Part shown: one piece after another, positions 10,176 through 21,295 of the stretch
Numbering within the stretch: the first letter of the stretch is position 1
Layout: every line of letters begins with the position of its first letter
Assembly (NCBI GenBank): GCA_963969495.1
Contig: OZ018321.1
Coordinates: 128,669,620-128,733,619 of the forward strand
Direction of reading: 5' to 3'
Length of the DNA stretch: 64,000 nt
Origin: Ceratothoa steindachneri
Taxonomy: Eukaryota > Arthropoda > Malacostraca > Isopoda > Cymothoidae
Notes under the pieces: model-generated
Seen by the model: only the letters and a program-made list of their open reading frames with translations
Databases searched by the model: none
What the model was told of the DNA's origin: nothing
Position numbers and translations under genes: made by a program

Positions 10176-11714
10176 ATTGAAGACAAAATTAACAACTTTT
10201 TACGTTCTCTAAAAAAGAAAAATATTCTCTGTGATTTTTACAACCAACTGTTTGCCTCGGGTACATCGCCAGGTATTATGTATGGTTTGCCAAAAACTCA
10301 CAAGGTAGGATTACCTCTCCGTCCAATATTATCTGCCATTAACACCCCTAGCTTTAACTTAGCCAAGTTTCTAGTCCCCATAATTGAACCTCTCACTCGC
10401 AACGAATTCACTTTGAAAGATTCATTTGAATTTGTCAGCTACATTTCTCAATTAGATTTGAACCACTCGTTTATGACTTCAATCGATGTGGAGTCTCTAT
10501 TTACTAATGTACCTGTCATGGAAACTTGCAAAATCATAACCGATACCCTTTTTCAATCAAATGATAGCATTTTAGGTCTAACCAAGTCTCTTTTTTCTAC
10601 CTTATTAAAATTGTCCGTAGAAAATACAGTGTTCTTTTTTAATGAGACTTTGTACATTCAACACGATGGAATGGCCATGGGCTCTCCATTGGGTCCCAGC
10701 TTCGCTAATGCTTTTTTATCCTACCACGAAAAAAACTGGTTAAGGGACTGTCCAGTTGAATATAAACCGTTAGTGTTTAAAAGATTTATCGATGACTGCT
10801 TCCTTATTTTTAAACACAAAGACCATGCCCCATTATTTTTAAATTATTTAAATCAACAACACCCTAATATTAAATTTTCCATGGAGACAGAATTAAACAA
10901 TAAAATCTCTTTTCTGGATGTCACTGTTTCAAAAGTTAGTTCTAAATTTAACACATCAGTTTACAGGAAACCCACTACCACCAAACTTGGCACCCACTTC
11001 TTTAGTTGTACCCCTACTAATTTCAAACATTCTGCCATCATAAACAGTATACACAGAGCTTACAAAATCAGCTCAAATTGGTTTCACTTTCATTCTGAAA
11101 TTGAATATCTTAGGAGCTTTTTTCATTTTAATTTTTTCCCAGACCATCTTTTTGACAAACTTACTTCCAATTTCTTATTTAAAATGTTCTCTCGCAAAAC
11201 CCCTCTAATAACTGTCCCCAAACAAAAACTATTCTTAAAACTGCCTTATCTTCCACTTGACACAAAATTCAACAAAGCTTTACTCTCTACTCTTAATAAA
11301 TACTTTCCCCAATGCAAGTTTCTCCTAATTAATTCTAATCCTCTTGCTGTCTATACTTTCCTTCGGCACAAAGAATCACTCCCATTATGCCGGCGTTCCT
11401 CCATCATTTATCAATTCACTTGTGCGACCTGCCAAAGTCGCTATGTAGGCCAAACAAGTCTACAATTAAGATGTAGGATCGCTAAGCATATCGGAGTATC
11501 ATACAGAACCAACATTCCCATCTCCAAACCCGAACACTCCTGTATTTGAGAACATTCTCTAAAACTTAACCACCCGCTTGACCCTGATTCCTTTAGTATA
11601 CTCTCTTCTGCCTCCTCTTCTCTAAGTTTAAAAATTCTTGAATCTCTTTACATCAAACAAATTAACCCGGAACTCAATGATTATTCATCATCCCTTAAAT
11701 TATTCACTATATAG
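10169..11714 (+). pseudogene. PLE reverse transcriptase/GIY-YIG ORF, right copy
   Basis: This is the longest open frame in the window (459 codons, to 11549). It begins inside the RT at QIEDKINNFL without an ATG and keeps motif A (SIDVESLFTNVPV), B (GMAMGSPLGP) and C (FIDD), the thumb (FLDVTVSKV and SVYRKPTTTKLG) and a GIY-YIG domain (IIYQFTC, RYVGQTSLQLRCRIAKH). It stops at TGA after KPEHSCI. The same frame then continues sensibly to a natural-looking end at 11714, so the TGA probably replaced CGA (Arg). It lacks about 135 N-terminal residues and a start codon. Confidence 0.85.
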
Positions 11715-12456
11715 ACAAATGTACAACCAACCACATCCCCCTTAATAGTTTTCTTTTTGCCTAATTTTGTCCATACTATCAGTTGTTACTCCCAGCTTAA
11801 CCGTTATAAGGTCAGTACTCGTGCAGAGAATTTTTTATTTCTATTTTAGTTTGTCCCATTAATATCTAACGATCTGGTTTATTATTGACTTTTCCTTAAT
11901 TTATTGTTTTAGTCGTCCTTTTGAACCCTCCATTATTGATTATTTACTATTTAAACTTTCGTGCCTTAGTCTAGTCATATTATTTGATGTTCAATCACTT
12001 AAAATTTAACTTAATTGAACTACTTGCTTCGCTCCATTTATTAATATCCGCTTGGATTACATTCCCCCTGATCTAACTTATTTTCGATTGTTCGCCCTGC
12101 CCATATAATTCTCTTGCTGTGTTTTATAGTGATTTTTTTTTTTTTTTGTATTACGCTTGATTCATGTTTACTATTCATATTTGTTGGTCATGGGATTATT
12201 TAATCTTTTTTCTGTCTTATTAATCGATTTCTTCATGTCTTTCGACTTTATTGCTATAGTTTATAATTTTTTGTATTTCGATAGTCATTTAAGTCATGTT
12301 TATTATGCACATTTAAAAAACTCGTGGGATTATTATTTAATTTAGTTATTTATTTATTTTTTTTTTTTTAAGATATTACATCAATTTCTAATAGATTTTC
12401 ACTAATTTGATTTCTGTGTTTAGTTATTCTTCTAAAAATAATTTTTGGTATTTAGA

Positions 12457-12499
12457 ATTCGCTGATGATGGTCATCGTCAATGACCGAAACGTCCGGAA
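12457..12499 (+). ncRNA. hammerhead ribozyme motif, PLE family 1 (right copy)
   Basis: Core CTGATGA at 12462-12468. Stem II GGTCAT (12470-12475) pairs perfectly with ATGACC (12481-12486). GAAA is at 12487-12490 and CGTC at 12491-12494, with predicted cleavage after 12494. Stem I pairs TTCG before the core with CGGA after cleavage (G-C, C-G, U-G, U-A). All conserved core positions are present. Confidence 0.87.
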
Positions 12500-12539
12500 A
12501 ATTAAATGTTCAAAACCATCGCATATGTCTTCATATTCC

Positions 12540-12542
<3 letters not shown>

Positions 12543-12596
<54 letters not shown>
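12543..12596. repeat. (TA)n microsatellite at the right PLE end
   Basis: Pure TA tract next to the 3' end of the plus-strand PLE copy. In the left copy the homologous position is followed by about 30 more element bases before (TA)n. Confidence 0.98.
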
Positions 12597-12599
<3 letters not shown>

Positions 12600-13770
12600 T
12601 GATAATTAGATAAATAGATATGAATTAAGCGCTGATCAGGGCTCAACCTATTGCAGGATTTTACACAGGCGTTCTTCATATCACTCTTTCTCTTGGGGAT
12701 TAAATTTTATAATTCTGTTCTTTTTTAATAACAACGATAAAAGAGCAAAAGAAAGTGCCCCGAAAGCGGCAAGAAAGCGAAACTACTAAAATTCTTTTTT
12801 CTTAAATATTTCTCTGAAGAAGAAAAATACTTACGAATTTGCTTTAAAATCAAAATCCTTCCTCCTCCCATATAAATAAGTATTGTATAAAATCCATGTA
12901 AACTATACATCGCGAGAGACAATCTGAGCAAATCCTGTATTTTGAATAAAACTTAAAGCCATACAGATCCCTTTTCTCGTCCGTCACCGCGTCGTTCGAG
13001 GTCTTCATCAGAGATGGGCAACCACTCCATTGAGTCGCTGCGACCACTTAGGGTCACACGCCTCTCTACTACGATCGAACACGCTGCAAGAAGCGTCATT
13101 CCACGCCAGATTACTCTGTGGTTCAGAGCACCAGGCAGTTCTTTCTTATCAAGAAGGATTCCGTTGCGCTGACTCTCTGATCACATTGACTGCGTGCCCT
13201 ATTTACTTAGTGAGCCTTGAGCGCCACCATGGGTCATTGGTGACACAGCAAATAGTCACAAGGCCAGAAGGGAGCACGATATCAACATCCCAAGTTTTCG
13301 GTCAAAGACAAATAATTTTTCCATATATCTTAACAAGGTATCGATAGATTTACTTAATAAACAGTTTCGAAGAACTTCATGTATATATTAGAGAGGGCGG
13401 GGGGGAGGGATAAACAATTTCTCATAGAAAACCAAAACTTATCTTGAATTTCTTTCGTTGAGTTTATTTTCCAACTGGTAACATATAAAGAAACGAGATT
13501 AATAAAAATTGTAAGGGGGAAAGAGAAAGGGAAGCACCAGACCTTCTTCAAGAAAGGTCAGAAGATTACTTACAGACACATTAGTGAATAGAGATAGAAA
13601 CTCACCAGAATAAAGTTAATATAATAAGAGAATTCAGTCTTTTAGCGAGGTGTGAACTATTGATGATGTGTGAATTTGAAATATAAACTCTACCCATTTT
13701 GATGGCTAAGTAAATGATAAATTTAAACTGCCTGGCTTCTTCCTCTTCCAAACTCTTGTCTAAGGCATCC
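12597..13770. other. non-coding, with a GC-richer block at 12975-13290
   Basis: The flanks are AT-rich without features. 12975-13290 has a clearly higher GC content and a short open frame (13030-13347) with no recognisable domain. It may be an unidentified repeat. A similarity to a hammerhead core on the minus strand at 12965-13015 was considered and not accepted. Confidence 0.4.
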
Positions 13771-13774
13771 ATGT

Positions 13775-13870
13775 TAAGAATAGCGAACTCATAAGTTCGT
13801 AAGTCAAGAATAGCGAATCCAAAATATACCAAGTCAAGAATAGCGAACATGTTAAGGTATTGGATTCGCT
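13775..13870. repeat. three-copy short tandem repeat (AAGAATAGCGAA)
   Basis: AAGAATAGCGAA recurs three times at spacings of about 30 bp, near 13776, 13807 and 13837, with partly similar linkers. On the minus strand the repeat gives FAILDL-like peptides, which I regard as chance. Confidence 0.7.
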
Positions 13871-14604
13871 TCCCTTGACATAATCACTAAAATGAGTCCC
13901 GCACGTTCTCATTTTGAATACATGTACTATTTACAATTTAATTCCTAGAGGAGTAATATGTGCCCTTCTTGCCTCAGCATTTGAACTTGGGGTGGTTTCT
14001 TATAAAAGTCCTTATCTCCTTTAATATTTCCTCTTTTTTCAGCCCTTTTAATTTTCATTCGTGTTTCACCCTTTTGTTTACAACGTCAGGAGAAAGATGG
14101 TGTTAAACCACATAGAAATAATACTGACATATCAGAAGCATTTTGAGGGGTAACTCATATCTATTTAATTTCACCACGAAAGGCTTAAATAAACGGGGGA
14201 TATTATATTCATAAAGAAAGTGATGAAAAAGTGCTAGTGAAAATGTATGGAAGCTTCATAGTTAGAGGGACAAAAAAAGGAAACTTGATGGGATGAGTAA
14301 TAACCGTGGTAGGTGCGTAGCTCTCCTGTAGATGCTACTATGTTCGCATGTTCCTTTGTCTGTTTTCCAGTAAATTTAGATGCATTTAAGAGATCTAAAA
14401 AAATATGACGACAACTAACGAGGAAATCACCGCCTAAACGTTACTGAAGGAGGTGGTAGGTTAAATTAGGTGAGGTGGAAATGTAGGAAGGTACAGAGGA
14501 GTGCATGCAACTCTACCAAATGTCACCTTGCGATGCCTAATTTAGATGAGAGTATCAATCAGGGTGTTTTCCTTCCGCACACTAAAGGATAGCTTGGTGA
14601 CAAC

Positions 14605-14965
14605 CAATTCATTGGCTTTCAGTCAATTTCTCGAAAGGGAAACACAAAATTGATTGAAAACTATTTTTATTTGTTTTTCAGTCAATTGATCAAAAAGAAA
14701 GAAGAAATATAATGAAACTAATGTTTTGATTTTCAGTAAATTGATGAAATGGAAAGAAGAAATTAATTAAAAATAATTTTTTTGCTTCTCGGTAAATTGA
14801 TTAAAAGGAAAGAAAAAATTGAGTAAAAACTAATTTTTTGCCTCATTAAATTTATCTAACGGAAAGGAAATTGATTAAATCTTTTTGTGTGTTTTTCAGT
14901 CAATTGATAAAAAAAATGTTGATTACAGACTAGTTTTTATGCATTCAGTAAATTTCTCTACTCTA
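14605..14965. repeat. 54-60-bp minisatellite, about seven diverged units
   Basis: Units share TTTTCAGTCAATTGAT, then AAAAGGAAAG, then AAATTGATTAAAAACTAA. They begin near 14616, 14676, 14731, 14784, 14839, 14890 and 14943. Many units contain a pyrimidine-CAG resembling a splice acceptor. There is no coding sense. Confidence 0.75.
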
Positions 14966-15313
14966 CCCGCGGATATGTCTATTACGCCTGTGTTTCCTTT
15001 TTGCTACTCCATGCCTTCAGCACAGCCAGACGCACGCCAGTCTCACCTCGGAGTTTCCCGATGTCTTTCAAATAGCTCCTTGGGAACAGGTGTTGGGCAA
15101 TGAGCCATATCATTGTTGACGAGAATTTCCCCCTTCCTCACAAAACACTTCCCTCAATCTATTCCCCGCCTTCTTCCTGCGCTTGCACTTCCCATTTTCT
15201 TTTGCTTCACATTCGCAAAATTCTTCTTCGTTTCCTTGCTTCAGATTTATTGGCCTAATCAGAAGTTCATTGAGGAGTTGGTCTGAACTTGTGACTACTC
15301 AACTTTCTTATAC

Positions 15314-15453
<140 letters not shown>

Positions 15454-16156
15454 TTGGTGTAAATTGTTTCGGAAAGCTGAGGGTCATTTTCGCCAATAAA
15501 CCTTAACATGAACCTTGACAGGAACATGAGACAATTAAACAAAAGAAAAACGATCGAAATCTCTGAATCCAACGGGCAAAACGTTCATAGATACTTCAGC
15601 CAAAAGCAAGAACCTATTAATTCTATGATTAAGCGAATTTTTCCTTCTATAGCAGCTAATAAATGGGAAAAATATAGCTAAGCTTCAATTTATAACATAT
15701 GGCTCATTTCAAATTTTTACTTTTACTAGTTTAGACAAAATTTTGGGTGTATTATACTTCTTTTATGTTTCTGTATAAGAGAATCATGCATCTAAATATT
15801 GACTGTCAAATACAACAGTAAATATCTAGCATCATTATGTGACTAAGAAGGTTTTCGCACTTTGGTACTAAAGGTTGGTTCTTGTAAGAGATATTGATAA
15901 ACATATCTATCTACTACTAAATGAACCACAAACTTAAGACTAACAAAAACTACAAGGGCCATTTGGGTCAAACTCCAATAGAAATAGCCTTGATTTAAAG
16001 CTTTCAACCAGATTTATGCGGATACTAAGGATCCATTCAAATTTACAGTCTTGACCAAAAGATTTGTAGAGGAATATATTGTGGTTAATTTTTATTGTTT
16101 AACATTATTTAACTACACTAATCAAAATTATATTCATAAACTTCTTTATCTACTGC

Positions 16157-16415
16157 GTAGTCCGAAATTCTTGTCGCCCCTTACCGAAAAGTTATAAGAA
16201 CAATAAAGGAATAATATCAAACCCATGTACGGGTTTTATGTATTCACTTTCAATAGAGGAACAATATAATAATATCAATATTATAATAATATTATGTCCC
16301 CATAAACTTGCAATCAGCCTCTCTTCTGAATTGTAGAAGCTCGTGTCACCCATTTGAAAAAGAAAATTAAAACAATATTTACAGAGGGTGACAAGATTTT
16401 TGGATGACCCTGTAT
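16157..16415. mobile_element. possible mariner-type MITE
   Basis: GTAGTCCGAAATTCTTGTCG at 16157 and GTCATCCAAAAATCTTGTCA (reverse strand, ending about 16407) agree at about 18 of 23 positions when extended to CCC. The right end reads into CCTGTATA, giving a TA at the border. The 260-bp interior has no coding capacity. Confidence 0.4.
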
Positions 16416-17635
16416 ACGCGTGTTATTAGGACGAAATTTCCTTCGGTTAAACTTTGGGCTATGACTCTACTCTTATATTTTTCAACGTCGGTTTCATTAA
16501 TTAAGATAACATTTTCAACATAATAAAGGTCATTGTCCTACAACGCAACTCCTACTAGTGGTGAGAAAGTAATGCACTTGGGTGAATTCACTAGAAAATT
16601 ATGAAAAAAAAGGATATACACATGTATTCTAGATGACTTAAACCTGGCATCATTTTCTCCTTTCCAGTAGCACCCTGATCGTTCGTTCAGTGGACACTTT
16701 TATATATGATTTCCATTAGGTAATATTAACAACACCTGTAAAAAAATAACTAGTAGGTTTTTAAACATAAGCTAATAAATTTAAACTACTCTCGAAGGTA
16801 GATTATTCTACGTTCGCGTGATTTTTTAAATTTAGGGCTATGTTCATGCAAAACACATCTACGAATGTGAATTAATTTTAATATTTTCTCTTTCATTTAA
16901 CTTGATTATTAGACTGGAATGAGTAAAACACTTCACTATTTACATCTCTATCACATGACTAAAAAATCGTTGACTTGCCATTGAAATCTAATAATCGCAG
17001 TTGTACTGTTTGTTCCTAATTTCAAGATTTAATTTGCCTGTTCTACGATGAATTTTAGTAAAACCGCATTTTTATGCAGAAAGTTGGCTTAAAATTGCTC
17101 AGGGAGCAATGAGAAGGCAAATAAGGAGGTACGAAGAGAGGACATAAAACTTGGATTTGAATTATAATTTTAAGGCAATATATCCCATCATCCTGTTATC
17201 TAGATTCTAGCTCTTCAAAGTGGGGGTTGCGAGATATTTTTAAGTCATTACTAGAGTAATGACCTTATAAAGGACATTTTAAATAATTGATAATGTATAA
17301 CGAAGTTAGGTTTATCGGATAAGCGAAATATTTTGAAATTACAGGGCCAAACGAAAACATTTGAAACTAGCAGAAGAGAAGAATGCATACATAATACAAA
17401 ACTTACCAAGCTTAGTAAATTAATACTTTTTCAAATAATGTACAAACCTTAATAAATAATGACTGATCAAAACATGTTTTTTCAAACCTGTAGCTTACTT
17501 CCTAGTTACTGATATTGCATCAGTTACGGTTACTATCGTGCATAGAACTGCATTAAGTGCCGGCGAATATATTTCGGAAGTGCTATATAAGAACATAACA
17601 AAAGAAGGAGACTGCAAAAGACCATTCATGGCCTA

Positions 17636-17703
17636 CACTTGGCAGTTCCTGTGCTACAATTGGCAGCTCCTGTGCTACACTTGGCAGCTCCTGTCCTACA
17701 ATT
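17636..17703. repeat. about 22-bp tandem repeat, three units
   Basis: The unit TTGGCAGCTCCTGTGCTACA is repeated three times with one or two changes, inside a short open frame of no recognised function. Confidence 0.85.
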
Positions 17704-18099
17704 TGTACCCCACCAAACGATACTTTACTAATATACCTCTATACATAAAGGGAAAATGCTGTACCATTTAATCTTAGTATACTATTGTTCCAATACGTGC
17801 TTACTGGTGGCTTATTTGGTAAGGCCATGCAATAGTACATATAGGCCTACAATTTTGTCTCACAATCAGCTTTTATCTATTTTTGCATTGCATTGATAAC
17901 AAATTTTAGTAAATTTTTTAAAAGTGATTTTGTGATAAAATATTTTTTTGTAATTCCAATTATTGATTGGGCAATTACAATTAATTGATTGAAGAAGTTC
18001 AAATTAATTTTTACTAACCTAGTTCATAAGTCCATTTTTTTAACTTTTAGCTTACAATATCTAGATTTTTAAGTTTATTGTTATTAAAAAACCCTACCC

Positions 18100-19255
18100 A
18101 TGGATAAGTGGTTAAAATCAAAGACTGAAACCGCAGGCGCTTCAGAGGTTGTGAATTCAACAGAACTGGACAACCAAGTGGTAACATGGAAAAATCAGAT
18201 GCTACGGCTAAGCATTTTCACATAAAAATGAGAAAATTCAATGAAGCTTATTTAGAATACGGATTTACATTTACCTCTATACATAATGAAAATCGACCAA
18301 TTTGTTTGATTTGTAATGAGTGATTGGCAAGTGAAAGCATAAAACCTACAAAATTAAAGACATCTTGACAGAAATCATGCTTCCTATGCTAATAAGTCTG
18401 TGGAGTTTTTTTGAAAGCATGTTGGAGTCCTCAAAAAAGCAAAGGTTATCCATGGTAACTAGTGTTTTTCCTAACTCGAAACATTTACAAGCATCTTGTG
18501 AAGCCTCTTACCTAATTCCAAAGTATTTAAAAAAACATTTACAATCAGTTGAAAACTTGCTCTACCAATAGCAATCAGAATGACTAAAATTATCCATGGG
18601 CAAAAATTCCCATGTCAGACACTACGGTGGCTTGACGAATTTTGGAAATTAGTAAAGACCAATTTGGGCAACTAATTGAAAGAATTAAAGGAAATTCAAA
18701 GTTTGCAATCCAGTTGGATAAAAAAACAGATATTGCAAGATTTACTCTTTTGTAGGCCGTTAGATAGACACACCACAGGCCAGGCAATTTTTCAAAAAGT
18801 AGATGAATTTTTCAAAGAAGTGGGATTAAAATATGAAGACTGTGTTGGGGTTTGTACCGATGATGCAGCAGCAATGACAAGAAGAAATATTAGTTTACAC
18901 GCTAAGGTCAAGTATGCAAACAATGGACCTATTACTTTAACTTATTGCATGATTCATCGAGAGGTACCTGCGACAAAGAAAGTTGCTGCACAATTAAACG
19001 CAGTACTACAAGGTGTTTTCATGTATAGAGGATTTATTCAAAGACAACGAGCTGAGTGTTGATATGATTAAAAAAAATTTAAATGACCACTTGACAAGCC
19101 TCGAAACTCATTTCAAAAGTTACTTTGTACCAGAATTACATGTCAGCCTATTCGACTTGATCCAAAATCCATTTAGTATTGAAATAGAAAGAGTAAGACA
19201 TCTCTCATTAGAAACGCAAGAAGATTTGAAGAATTTACATGCGATGTTAGTCTAA
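18100..19255 (+). pseudogene. hAT-family (ZBED5/FAM200-like) transposase remnant
   Basis: The reading starts MDKWLKSKTETAG near 18100 and passes a BED-type zinc finger (CLICNE near 18303, RHLDRNHASYANKSVEFFES near 18360). After shifts it gives YEDCVGVCTDDAAAM (18830-18876) with the catalytic-Asp context VCTD, then TYCMIHRE near 18940 and SLETHFKSYFVPE near 19110. ZBED5/FAM200 genes are hAT-derived and this looks like their transposon relative. It has multiple frameshifts and stops. The C-terminal dimerisation part is absent because the fragment ends where a Jockey-like fragment begins at 19256. Confidence 0.75.
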
Positions 19256-21295
19256 AGATAGAGAAATCATTGGAGAATTTGAGATAGCTGGTCTAAGCGA
19301 AGAAACACTAGAGGAGATCGACGGGGAGCTGGAGAGGATAACAGCCTCAATCACCGAGGCTGACTGCGAATGTGTACCTATGACAGGGTAAAAAACTCCT
19401 CTACAACTCAGATGGACCGAAGAGATGAAAGAGATCTCTATTGAGAACAGGGAGGTGTATGAAGAAATCAGAAGAGCAGGTACGAATCGGAAAAAATAGC
19501 TTGCTTCTACGACCCCTGAGTGAAGAACTTAGGCAGGCTAAAACCCCCAACAGGCTGAACTCTGGGATTGCCTTATAACCAATCTAGACAGTGAGGTGAA
19601 CCCCGAAAAGTTCTGGCGACTAGCGAAAAAACTAAAATGCCTTTCAATGAGAGAAAAGACTCGCATTAAGGAGTGCGATGACTACTTGTAAGATCCTGCG
19701 ATCCTGAAAGATAGGTTCCGCAGGTTCTGGAAGGATATCTTCTCAATAGCACTTGAGGACGATGCGGAATTCCACCAGGAATTAGGAGGTCACCTGATTG
19801 AAGATCTTAATCCGATAACACATCAAACGCACCTACAAGCCCACGTCGCCGAAGGGAGCGAGATGGTGAATCATGGCCGACCGATAACAACAGAAGATGT
19901 CATAGCAACTGTGAAAACCTTTAAACAAAAGGCACCAGGCTGGACGGGCATCACTAAAAGTAATTTGGTACATGCCATCTGGCAGCGCATTCGGGAATTA
20001 CGAACATCTACAACGCTTCTCTGAACACCGGTTACTTCCCCGATGGTCTAAAAATCGCCCAAATCATTTTTATTCGCAAAGGGAAAGAAGCCTACCAATC
20101 AAATGGTTGATTACCGGCCAATATCACTGCTAAAGTTCATGGGAAAAGTCTACGAGAAGCTTCTATCTAACATGCTTCAAGACCAGATAAGCGAGCTGGA
20201 AGCACACACCATCAAGAACACGGGTTCCGCAAGAGAAGGGGAACTAATACAGCCCTTGCTCTTCTCACCGAAATATTCGCTCCCTGTAAAGCTGAAGGGA
20301 AATACGTATAGGTGGTTTTGTGTGATGTACAAAACGCCTTCGATAATGTTTGGCTGAGAGGTGTACAATACAAGATCTTAGGCCTCTAGCTAAAGCAGAT
20401 CATGGAAAGGGTCCTCTGTGACTACATCTTGGAGAGGTAAGCGTACACATTGGACTTACCTGCTCCAGTTGGGGAGGATGTGATGTACCTGTAGTTTGCA
20501 GATGACATCCGCAAATTACCCCCAGTTCCTATAGGAACGCTAGAGTTCAAGCAAGGGAGATAGCTGCCAAAATAGAAAACATCATTCGATACGAGAGAAT
20601 TTTGAAACTTGATGATGCCATAGTGTACGACGAATTTCACCTGTATGCTAACGAGGGTAAAGTCCTGGGTCTGCGATTTCCCATACAGGGTATAAAAAGC
20701 AATATAAATAACCGAATCTCCATAGCCAAGAGAGAGCTTGAAAAACTGTAGAAGTTCAAAGGCCTCAGCGCCAACTACATCAAAAAGCTATACACTACCC
20801 TGTTGCGCTCAACACTGGTGTACAAGGCAGTGGTAATGCAGGCATCTAGTTCTACCTCTCTTGTAAAGATGCAGAGAGTTCAGAACAAAGCTGCCCTGCT
20901 GATAGCTGGTACACGCAGGATAGACCAGTTTCGGCAGACGAAACTGCACGCAAGAGCAAGACTGAAGCCATTGAATATGGTCCTCCAGAGGCTAGGGAGA
21001 AAGACCTAGGATAAGGTAGAAGAACAAGCACTCCCGCTTATAGAGGAAAATCTTCACATTCCACAACCCCTAACTGGACGTGACACTAGGAGATAATTAT
21101 TCTCAAGTGGAAGAACAAAACGAAGTATACAGCTAAATAAGTTAAACCGATCACTCCACCTTATTAAGAAGAAATCCAGAATTAAACATAAAAACAAAAC
21201 AATAATCCATAAAAGAGGAAACAAGAATACAATATAAAAAAAGAGGCGAAGTGCCCAAAACAGAATAAAACATTAAGTAAATAAATAAATAAATA
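19256..21295 (+). pseudogene. Jockey-like non-LTR retrotransposon ORF2 fragment
   Basis: 5'-truncated: it begins at LSEETLEEIDGELERI (pre-RT). RT pieces follow: TTEDVIATVKTFKQKAPG near 19890-19940, VDYRPISLLKFMGKVYEKLL near 20106-20165 (RT motifs 1-2), a degraded LQxTSANY where the FADD box should be (near 20490), and the C-terminal thumb LVKMQRVQNKAALLIAGTRR near 20860-20920. There are many frameshifts and stops. Its relatives are at 63037-64000 and 54873-59990. The 3' UTR resumes after the mariner at 22682. Confidence 0.8.
21238..21256 (+). repeat. Jockey-like 3' UTR motif, copy 1 (before the mariner)
   Basis: AAAGAGGCGAAGTGCCC, able to form a small GGC-GAAGT-GCC hairpin. The other four copies lie beyond the inserted mariner (22682 onward). 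Confidence 0.8.

Larger units (their letters stand above)
7341..12545. mobile_element. PLE family 1, head-to-head inverted pair
   Basis: Two copies of one PLE face away from each other: a minus-strand copy (10175 down to 7341) and a plus-strand copy (10169 to 12545). Each ends in the same 3' UTR with a hammerhead motif and then (TA)n. The arms are near-identical, and 9760-10168 is present only in the left copy. Both copies lack their native 5' end. A third copy of the 3' UTR is at 61647-62284. Confidence 0.9.
10169..12545 (+). repeat. right arm of 2.38-kb inverted repeat
   Basis: Begins at the internal sequence CTTGCAAATTGAAGAC, which recurs on the minus strand at 9759. The TTGCAA at the fold-back point is itself palindromic, so micro-homology may have set the junction. 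Confidence 0.95.
15454..18090. other. AT-rich stretch without recognisable gene
   Basis: No domain-bearing frame on either strand. It contains only the MITE candidate at 16157-16415 and a short tandem repeat at 17636-17703. Confidence 0.5.

Noticed and set aside
12965..13015. CTGATGA on the minus strand followed by GAGAAAAGG, resembling a hammerhead core
   Set aside because: No convincing stem II or stem I, and GAAA is not correctly placed.
14605..14965. Regularly spaced repeats considered as a CRISPR array
   Set aside because: Repeats and linkers diverge together as in a minisatellite; eukaryotic context; no cas-like genes.
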